Below, one piece after another: positions 35,383-40,644 of a stretch of 40,644 nucleotides of DNA. The DNA is from Bacillota bacterium. Lineage in GTDB: Bacteria; Bacillota; SHA-98; UBA4971. The notes under the pieces were generated by a model. That model was not told the origin of the DNA. It did not search any database and worked only from the letters and a program-made list of their open reading frames with translations. Each line of letters begins with the position of its first letter. Position 1 is the stretch's first letter. A program made the position numbers and the translations under genes. Location of the stretch: assembly GCA_030024085.1 (NCBI GenBank), contig JASEJE010000027.1, positions 1-40,644 of the forward strand, in the 5' to 3' direction.

Positions 35383-35952
35383 TCATATCTGACAAAGTAG
35401 TATTAGCAGGGAGGGTTGCGCGGCCGTAGAGCCGCCAGGTCGCGGCTCTGCGACGACGGTCGGCGCGGCGGCAGCGGCCAGGCGATCAAGCGCAATGGCG
35501 AGCCATCTGACAGTGAAGGTGCGTGGGCTTCCAGCGAAGTGCTTGAGTCGTATGGTAAACGTGCCGTTGTAGGGTTTGCGGACCATCGCCGAGAGATGCA
35601 CGGGCACTTCCGTAGGGGGACCGCCTGACTCAGACCGGCTGTCGATGGATTCGTAGTAGTCGAACTCCTGTAGATCGAGCCCGAGAACCACTGCCACGGG
35701 GACTCTTCCGAGGCTGTGGTTTACTGTTGTGTGCACCGCTTCGCGGGAGGGTGCAGTTATGGTTACCGATCCACATGAGGCGCGTAGAGTAGCTTCGCCC
35801 CAGGCGCCGCCGGGCGTGCCGCGCGCATCCAGGGGGGCGTGCCGCTGCTCGCGTATGGACACGAGCAGGGTCAGGCCGAGACAGAGCGCGATACAGCCGG
35901 CGACCAGGAGGCCGCATGTGAGTGCTCGAAGGAATCCCGCTCGAAGGGCCAT
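35383..35952 (-). CDS. Membrane-anchored hypothetical protein
   Basis: 189-residue protein that I do not recognise with confidence. Residues about 8-34 form one hydrophobic helix (FLRALTCGLLVAGCIALCLGLTLLV), a likely anchor or uncleaved signal. The remainder is a predicted beta-rich domain: GSVTITAPSR, TVNHSLGRVPVAVVLGL, VPVHLSAMVRKPYNGTFTIRLKHF and FTVRWLAIAL. The spacing and the final VRWLAIA strand recall the H-type lectin or related phage-type sandwich domains, a weak resemblance. ATG 35952 has GAGGGG about 7 bp upstream; ATG 35979 lacks a site. It is convergent with the repeat array and GH4 gene, with no clear operon partner. Confidence 0.6.
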   Translation of the reverse strand: MALRAGFLRALTCGLLVAGCIALCLGLTLLVSIREQRHAPLDARGTPGGAWGEATLRASCGSVTITAPSREAVHTTVNHSLGRVPVAVVLGLDLQEFDYYESIDSRSESGGPPTEVPVHLSAMVRKPYNGTFTIRLKHFAGSPRTFTVRWLAIALDRLAAAAAPTVVAEPRPGGSTAAQPSLLILLCQI

Positions 35953-36117
35953 CTTGCTGCCCCTCTCACTCGCCCGCATCCGGCGGGCCCCCTTGGCCTG
36001 CTCACAATCTAACTATGCTCCGCAGGCATGGCATATGATGTGCTGTGATGCGCCCTGTCAGGGGTGCCGGCGGCTCGGAGTGAGGCCTTGCGCCTGCATT
36101 ACCCCTGCAGCGGGTTC

Positions 36118-36236
36118 GAGTCACCGGTGCCGGGCCTGGTCAGTGCGCCTCGTCAGGGGCGCTGAGTTAACTGCACGACACCGGCGACTCCTGTAGAACT
36201 GGCTGGAAGTGGCGGTCATCTCCGGGTTCCCACTCA
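36118..36236 (+). repeat. Family B palindromic element (copy B3)
   Basis: Internal arms GAGTCACCGGTG (36118-36129) and CACCGGCGACTC (36179-36190) pair at 11 of 12 positions. They correspond to GGGTTGCCGGTG/CACCGGCAACCC of family A with matched changes on both sides. The right terminus ...AGTGGCGGTCATCTC...CCACTCA ends at the stop codon of the minus-strand DUF1657 gene. The left limit is uncertain. The rest of 35953-36117 shows no gene. Confidence 0.65.
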
Positions 36237-36500
36237 GTGTTGCTGTTCCGGCTGCCTGGGTTCGGGTTGCTGCCCCTGCTGCATCGCCTGCTGATAGACC
36301 TTGTACTGGGGTTCCTGCGCCTCGATGTAATTCACCCGCGACTTGAGCGGGTTTATGACCTGGTTGTGCAGGGTCTCCGAGAGCTGCGCGTACAGCTTTT
36401 GCGCGTTCTGATCCTGGGTGTCCAGGGCGAAGCTGCGGAAATCCGCGGCCACGCTTTCGAGCTGGGTCAAGCACTGATGAACCTTCTGGCCTACAGTCAT
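36234..36500 (-). CDS. DUF1657 small protein
   Basis: 88-residue protein of a family found in endospore-forming Firmicutes, often near spoVA-like and DUF421 genes. Diagnostic segments are MTVGQKVHQCLTQLESVAADFRSFALDTQDQNAQKLYAQL and the end PLKSRVNYIEAQEPQYK. The Gln-rich tail (QQAMQQGQQPEPRQPEQQH) is longer than usual. Function is unknown; all-helical and cytoplasmic by appearance. ATG 36500 matches the family start and has GGAGGTGAGG just upstream, whereas ATG 36515 overlaps that site. It stands alone here without spoVA genes. The TGA stop coincides with the end of a family B element. Confidence 0.88.
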   Translation of the reverse strand: MTVGQKVHQCLTQLESVAADFRSFALDTQDQNAQKLYAQLSETLHNQVINPLKSRVNYIEAQEPQYKVYQQAMQQGQQPEPRQPEQQH

Positions 36501-36542
36501 TGTCCTCACCTCCATGCATCATCGGGCGGCAGATCTGCTGCC

Positions 36543-36734
36543 TGAGCGTGGGCTCATGAAGCCGTACCGGTCTGGTCGAGACCGCCGGGGTGTGGTGCCT
36601 GCCCGACGGGGCGCCTCCGATTCGGCTGGCCTCAAGCGCCAAATCCAACGAGGCGTGCCGTGAGCGCGCCGTCCCCGGCGTGCAGCACCGCGAGCCTGCT
36701 GGGAGAATGGCGGCAACCTCTGAGCCCACATTCT
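36543..36734 (+). repeat. Family B palindromic element with both ends (copy B4)
   Basis: Terminal arms GTGGGCTCA (36548-36556) and TGAGCCCAC (36721-36729) are perfect complements. The core from about 36603 to 36700 aligns with 16002-16097 of the family A element (GACGGGGCG...CGCCAAAT.C.AACGAGGCGYGCCG...GCGCGCCGTCCCCGG). This copy therefore joins B-type ends to an A-type core. It lies in the divergent gap between DUF1657 and the DUF2148 gene. The rest of that 371-bp gap shows no gene. Confidence 0.7.
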
Positions 36735-36871
36735 GGCGGCTCGCCGCCTGTGTCATCATGCATAGGATGGCACATTCCTGGCGCCGGGATTCAGCCCTAC
36801 CCGGCAAACGTGCAGACCCCGACGAGGAATTCCAGGGCACGTGTGGAATACTCTGGCCGGAGGTGGGCAAA

Positions 36872-37393
36872 GTGAAGGATGCAGTAAGAGTCGTTGCGGA
36901 TCTCATGTGTCTTGCGGCCAGAACCGCCCCGAAGGCGGCGGGGAGAGATTTCATCGTCACGTCGGTGGTGGAGGGCGATGCGCTCAGCCGTCTCGCACAG
37001 GCCATGGTGGAACACGGCAAGGAGTCCGGCAAGAGAAACTTCGATCGTGACGGCGCCAACGTGGCGGCAAGCGACGCGTGCGTGCTCATCGGCCTGAAGG
37101 GGGCCCAGGTGACGGGGCTGAACTGCGGCGCGTGCGGGAATGACACGTGCGCCGGCCTCGCCCGTCTTCACGAAGGCACGGAATTCGCCGGGCCCTTCTG
37201 TGCCTGGAGGCTCATGGACCTCGGGATCGCCATGGGCTCCGCCGTCAAGACCGCGTCCATTCATAACGTTGACAACAGGATCATGTATCGAGTGGGCGTG
37301 GCGGCAAGGCGCATGGGGCTCATCGACGCCGACGTGGCGGTGGGGATACCGCTATCCGCAACAGGCAAGAGCATCTATTTTGACAGGGGATGA
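36872..37393 (+). CDS. DUF2148 ferredoxin-domain protein
   Basis: 173-residue protein of the DUF2148 family, annotated as ferredoxin-like. A cysteine cluster CGACGNDTCAG and a later GPFCAWRLMDLG could bind an iron-sulfur cluster. The remainder contains LAARTAPKAAGRDFIVTSVVEGD and a C-terminal IMYRVGVAARRMGLIDADVAVGIPLSATGK. The family occurs mainly in anaerobes, and its reaction is unknown. Start GTG 36872 has GGAGGTG 6 bp upstream and gives the family length; upstream in-frame sequence is repeat DNA. It is a single gene about 190 bp before galT, in the same direction. Confidence 0.88.
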   Translation: MKDAVRVVADLMCLAARTAPKAAGRDFIVTSVVEGDALSRLAQAMVEHGKESGKRNFDRDGANVAASDACVLIGLKGAQVTGLNCGACGNDTCAGLARLHEGTEFAGPFCAWRLMDLGIAMGSAVKTASIHNVDNRIMYRVGVAARRMGLIDADVAVGIPLSATGKSIYFDRG

Positions 37394-37456
37394 CGGGGGG
37401 CTACGAGTCTTTCGGTCCATGTATCATCCTCGCCAGGGCAAGGAACGCTAAAACGT

Positions 37457-37481
37457 AACCAGGCGGCCGTTCGGGCTGGTT
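37457..37481 (+). terminator. Weak hairpin between DUF2148 and galT genes
   Basis: AACCAG (37457-37462) and CTGGTT (37476-37481) form a 6-bp stem around a GC-rich loop. No T-tract. It may mark the end of the DUF2148 transcript. Confidence 0.3.
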
Positions 37482-37585
37482 GAGCGGCGAGGTCACAGGG
37501 CCTCGGCGCCAGCCCCGCGACCAGCGGCGTACGAGGCCGGGCACCCGGGCGGGCCGCATGTTCCTTGCGCGCGAGGAGGCATACG

Positions 37586-38731
37586 ATGCCAGAGCTGAGA
37601 CGGGATCCTGCTTCTCGATCGTGGGTGGTGATAGCGACAGAGCGAAGCCGTCGCCCTTCCGATTTCCGCGTCTCGCGGGACGAGCGAAAGGGCGGCGTGT
37701 GCCCGTTCTGTTACGGTAACGAACATATGACCCCTCCGGAGGTGCTGGCGCTCGGTAGAGACGCCGACGCCCCCAACGACAAGGGCTGGTCGGTGCGCGT
37801 GGTGCCCAACAAGTTCCCGGCGCTTACCCTCGACGCCGGTGACGCGACGGGCGATGGTGGGGGGGACGGCGGCACCCACGGGGTTGACGGCCCCGACGGG
37901 CTGTACGAGCACCTGCCTGCCGTCGGCGTTCACGAGGTCCTGGTGGAGTCGCCTGACCATGACTCGACTTTCGGCACTCATTCCCAGAGCCAGATGGAAG
38001 ATGTCCTGGAGGCTATGGTGGCACGGGCGAGGGCGCTTGCCGGCGACCACAGGCTGCGTTACCTTCAGGTGTTCAAGAACTGGGGCCGCATCGGCGGGGC
38101 GTCGCTCGAGCACACCCATTGCCAGCTCATCGCCACACCCATCGTGCCCGCCGTCGTAGAGGAGGAACTCGCCGCCGCCCGTGAGCACTATGATAAGACC
38201 GGGAAGTGCCTCTACTGTGATATCGTCAGGGCTGAGATCGATGTGGCGGAGCGGGTCATCGAGAAGTCCGACCACTTCCTGGTGTTTTGTCCTTACGCTG
38301 CCAGGCTTCCCTTCGAAACCTGGATCGTCCCCAGGGCGCACGGTGCCAGGTTCGAGGACATCGGCGGGGCTGAGCTTGCGGATCTTGCAGGGGTCCTGCG
38401 TCGCACCGTGAGGCGGTTCGAGCTTGCGTTCGAGGTCCTCCCGTACAACCTCATCTGGCACACGAGTCCATGGACAGGCGATTTTGGAGCATACTATCAC
38501 TGGCACCTCGAGCTCGTTCCGCGACTGGCGATCCTGGCGGGGTTCGAGCTCGGCACAGGGTACTACATCAATCCCACGGCCCCCGAGTCCGCTGCGGCGT
38601 CGCTACGCGAGTGTGCGCCCGAGAGCGTGCTGGAGACTGACGACGAAGCGAGGGTCACGACATTGCTCGTGGACGAGCGTGCCGCCAGGGCGGCCGAGCG
38701 GGGCCTGGAGGAAGGGGCACTTGAGAAGTGA
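37586..38731 (+). CDS. galT: Galactose-1-phosphate uridylyltransferase
   Basis: HIT-superfamily enzyme exchanging UMP between UDP-glucose and galactose-1-phosphate, or acting as a related nucleotidyltransferase. The 381-residue product has zinc-type cysteines (C39-P-F-C42), the GASLEHTHCQLIATP segment with the catalytic H-x-H (H176, H178), CLYCD, and the C-terminal HWHLELVPR. A short Gly/Asp-rich insertion (about 84-105, GDATGDGGGDGGTHG) is unusual. ATG 37586 has GAGGAGG 6 bp upstream. Its stop overlaps the glgA start (GTGA), so the two are translationally coupled. GalT-GlgA pairs suggest a sugar-1-phosphate link to glucan synthesis; ADP- or UDP-sugar preference is open. Confidence 0.92.
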   Translation: MPELRRDPASRSWVVIATERSRRPSDFRVSRDERKGGVCPFCYGNEHMTPPEVLALGRDADAPNDKGWSVRVVPNKFPALTLDAGDATGDGGGDGGTHGVDGPDGLYEHLPAVGVHEVLVESPDHDSTFGTHSQSQMEDVLEAMVARARALAGDHRLRYLQVFKNWGRIGGASLEHTHCQLIATPIVPAVVEEELAAAREHYDKTGKCLYCDIVRAEIDVAERVIEKSDHFLVFCPYAARLPFETWIVPRAHGARFEDIGGAELADLAGVLRRTVRRFELAFEVLPYNLIWHTSPWTGDFGAYYHWHLELVPRLAILAGFELGTGYYINPTAPESAAASLRECAPESVLETDDEARVTTLLVDERAARAAERGLEEGALEK

Positions 38732-40215
38732 CGGTTCAGGAGCTCGATGAGACATACAGGATCCTCGTGGCCTCTCCTGAGGTCGCGCCATTTGCGAAGA
38801 CCGGGGGCCTGGCCGACGTGGCGGGATCGCTTCCGAAGGCGCTGGCTGCCATGGGCAACGACGTGCGTGTGGTGATGCCCCGGTACAGGGGGATCACGGA
38901 TGTCAGAACAATCGGCGATTTCCCGGTGTGGGTGGGATGGCGCAAGGTCACCGCCATCTTGCGTGAGGGGGTGATACGGGCCCGGCTCAACGGCGCCGAG
39001 AAGCTGGTCCCTGTCTACTTCATCGACAACTATCACTACTTCGACAGAGACAACATGTACATGTACTTCGACGAGGCCGAGAGGTTTGCGTTCTTCTCCA
39101 GGGCGATACTGGAGATGATCCGCCATCTGGGATGGGCGCCGCACATCATCCACTGCAACGACTGGCAGACCGGGCCGGTGCCGTTGCTCCTGCGCGAGCA
39201 GTACTCGCACGACCCGCTCTACCAGGGGATAGCCACCGTTTTCACCGTCCACAACCTCCAGTACCAGGGCAACTACCCCAGAGAGACCTTGCACCTCCTG
39301 GGCCTCGGGGATGAGTACTTCACTCCGGAGCGCGTCGAATTCTACGGCGACGTGAGCTTCATGAAGGCGGGCATCCTCTACGCGGACGTCATCAACACGG
39401 TGAGCAAGACGTATGCCAAGGAGATCCAGACCCCGGAGTATGGGCAGCGGATGGAGGGGGTGCTGCGGGCCCGCTCCAAGGACCTGCACGGCATCATGAA
39501 CGGTCTCAACTACCACGAGTTCAACCCCGAGACCGACGCGCGCATCTATCGGAACTATGGCCTCGGGAACATCGAGGACAAGAAGGAAAACAAGTATGCG
39601 CTACAACGGGACATGAACCTGCCGTCGTCCACCGCCCCGCTCCTCGGTGTGGTGTCCAGGCTTGTCGACCAGAAGGGTCTTGACCTCATCGCCGACGTCA
39701 TGGACGAGATGATGGACATGGATCTGCAGTTCGTGCTGCTCGGCACGGGCGACCCGCACTACGAGAACCTCTTTCGGTCGCTGAGGCAGAGACATCCTGA
39801 CAAGATAGCGGTGGAGATCGGCTTCAACGTGGTGCTTGCCCAGCGCATCTACGCGGGGTGCGATATGTTCCTCATGCCGTCCAGGTTCGAGCCGGGGGGC
39901 CTCGGACAGCTCATCGCCATGCGCTACGGCACGATCCCGATCGTTCGAGGCACTGGCGGCCTTGCGGACACCGTCACCAACTACGAACTCGAGAGACAGG
40001 TGGGGAACGGGTTCACGTTCGCGGAATACTCGGCGGACGCTCTGCTTGACGCGATGAGACGGGCGATTGAGGTATACCGGGACCGGCGCAGGTGGACTGC
40101 GCTCGTCGAGAACGCCATGCGCCACGACTTCTCCTGGAACAGGTCGGCCGCGGAGTATATGGGGCTCTATGGAATAGCCAGGAACAAGCTCGAAGCCGTT
40201 CCCGTGCCTGCGTAA
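38728..40215 (+). CDS. glgA: Glycogen synthase (GT5)
   Basis: Extends alpha-1,4-glucan from ADP- or UDP-glucose. The 495-residue product has the N-terminal nucleotide-sugar loop KTGGLADV (K24), HCNDWQTGPVPLLL, FTVHNLQYQG, GIMNGLNYHEFNP, GVVSRLVDQKGLDL and the C-terminal SRFEPGGLGQL. Family members normally read R-F-E-P-C-G-L at this site; here Cys is Gly, while the catalytic Glu is kept. Start GTG 38728 overlaps the galT stop. With GlgP and the phosphohexomutase in the window this indicates glycogen storage; no branching enzyme or GlgC is seen in this stretch. Confidence 0.95.
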   Translation: MTVQELDETYRILVASPEVAPFAKTGGLADVAGSLPKALAAMGNDVRVVMPRYRGITDVRTIGDFPVWVGWRKVTAILREGVIRARLNGAEKLVPVYFIDNYHYFDRDNMYMYFDEAERFAFFSRAILEMIRHLGWAPHIIHCNDWQTGPVPLLLREQYSHDPLYQGIATVFTVHNLQYQGNYPRETLHLLGLGDEYFTPERVEFYGDVSFMKAGILYADVINTVSKTYAKEIQTPEYGQRMEGVLRARSKDLHGIMNGLNYHEFNPETDARIYRNYGLGNIEDKKENKYALQRDMNLPSSTAPLLGVVSRLVDQKGLDLIADVMDEMMDMDLQFVLLGTGDPHYENLFRSLRQRHPDKIAVEIGFNVVLAQRIYAGCDMFLMPSRFEPGGLGQLIAMRYGTIPIVRGTGGLADTVTNYELERQVGNGFTFAEYSADALLDAMRRAIEVYRDRRRWTALVENAMRHDFSWNRSAAEYMGLYGIARNKLEAVPVPA

Positions 40216-40328
40216 CCAGGCACTTCCCGGCCTGCCCCGGGCCCACGCTCTCATGCGTGCTCTCGTGCGCACGCTCTGGTGCGGAGTTTCTCATGCGCAC
40301 TATCGCGCGCATTCTCACGTGGGCGCCA

Positions 40329-40508
40329 TCACGCGGGGCCTTCCACGGGTACCGGCACACTGCGGATGATGTCCTCCACGACCTCCTCCCCGTCGGCCAG
40401 GAGCGCGGCGAGCAGAAGGCGCACCACGTCTCGTTTCCCGACGATCACCTTCTCCACGCTGTCCATGACTGCGCACCCCGCCGTGCGGACCCCGTCAGCT
40501 CGAGCCAT
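40329..40508 (-). CDS. Short MoxR-like N-terminal fragment or small protein
   Basis: A 59-residue reading frame starts at ATG 40508 behind a good site (GGGAGG, 7 bp). Its middle, MDSVEKVIVGKRDVVRLLLAALLADGEEVVEDI, closely resembles the start of MoxR-type AAA+ ATPases (VEKVIVGKxxVVxLLLxALLAxGHVLLED). It ends before the Walker A motif (P-G-x-G-K-T) that should follow. It is therefore either a decayed moxR remnant or a small protein derived from one. It converges with glgA. The 40216-40328 gap shows no gene. Confidence 0.45.
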   Translation of the reverse strand: MARADGVRTAGCAVMDSVEKVIVGKRDVVRLLLAALLADGEEVVEDIIRSVPVPVEGPA

Positions 40509-40591
40509 CCAGATGCCTCCCTTTCAGTGCAACGCAGCGATCTTCGACCCAGGATGCGTTTTCCCTGCCTGGGTCGAGGCCTGCGCGGGTC

Positions 40592-40644
40592 TAGGTAGAT
40601 CGCCACAAGTTCGCGCTACTTTTCAGCGGGTGAGTCCTGTCCAG
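40592..40644 (-). repeat. Family A element end (copy A4, cut by window edge)
   Basis: TAGGTAGATCGCCACAAGTTCGCGCTACTTTTCAGCGGGTG...CCTGTCCAG matches the reverse complement of 16091-16145. The copy continues beyond the window. It lies just upstream of the MoxR-like fragment. Confidence 0.7.

Noticed and set aside
34814-35395. Small overlapping open frames in the repeat array on both strands
   Set aside because: The 60-61-bp unit is not a multiple of three, so frames change every unit; repeated peptide bits such as VPYVT are a by-product of the DNA repeat.

Overview
The window looks like chromosomal DNA of a high-GC, probably spore-forming member of the Bacillota (Firmicutes). This is inferred from the gene order pcrA-ligA-gatC-gatA-gatB, a DUF1657 gene typical of endospore formers, strong GGAGG ribosome sites with many GTG/TTG starts, and GC-rich codon use. 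A finer placement (for example near Limnochordia or another deep uncultured class) would be a guess. No rRNA, tRNA, CRISPR array, phage or complete insertion sequence was seen.

Layout. 1-8.6 kb: replication/repair and translation (PcrA helicase, NAD-dependent DNA ligase, GatCAB amidotransferase), then an EamA transporter. 9.8-13.0 kb: an ECF sigma factor, a zinc-finger anti-sigma membrane protein and a bactofilin-like envelope protein. 13.3-16.8 kb (minus strand): a response regulator/histidine kinase operon and a small secreted protein. 17.6-20.5 kb: phosphomannomutase/phosphoglucomutase converging on a secreted amidase_6 protein. 20.6-26.7 kb: a ChrB-like protein with an MFS transporter, a TrmB-type regulator and a P-type cation ATPase. 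26.9-34.5 kb: a diguanylate cyclase, alpha-glucan phosphorylase (minus), an Obg/DRG-type GTPase with TGS domain, a serine beta-lactamase-like hydrolase, a PIG-L deacetylase and a GH4 glycosidase. 34.5-40.6 kb: a large non-coding repeat array, a membrane-anchored hypothetical protein, DUF1657, DUF2148, GalT, glycogen synthase, and a short MoxR-like N-terminal fragment.

Glycogen/sugar-phosphate metabolism is a clear theme (phosphoglucomutase, GlgP, GalT, GlgA), with a PIG-L/GH4 pair that may handle an N-acetylated glycoside.

The least expected content is non-coding. (1) A dispersed family of palindromic, MITE-like elements with TA-flanked ends occurs about nine times, whole or partial. In four cases the element terminus forms the stop codon of the adjacent gene, and one internal stem shows paired base changes between copies. 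(2) An array of 15 ACGTCA-type motifs spaced 30 or 31 bp (61-bp higher-order unit) lies between convergent genes at 34.85-35.29 kb, and its leading segment recurs upstream of pcrA. (3) A 20-bp-period tandem array lies at 11.64-11.80 kb. (4) Many conserved proteins carry in-frame low-complexity extensions or insertions made of simple repeats.
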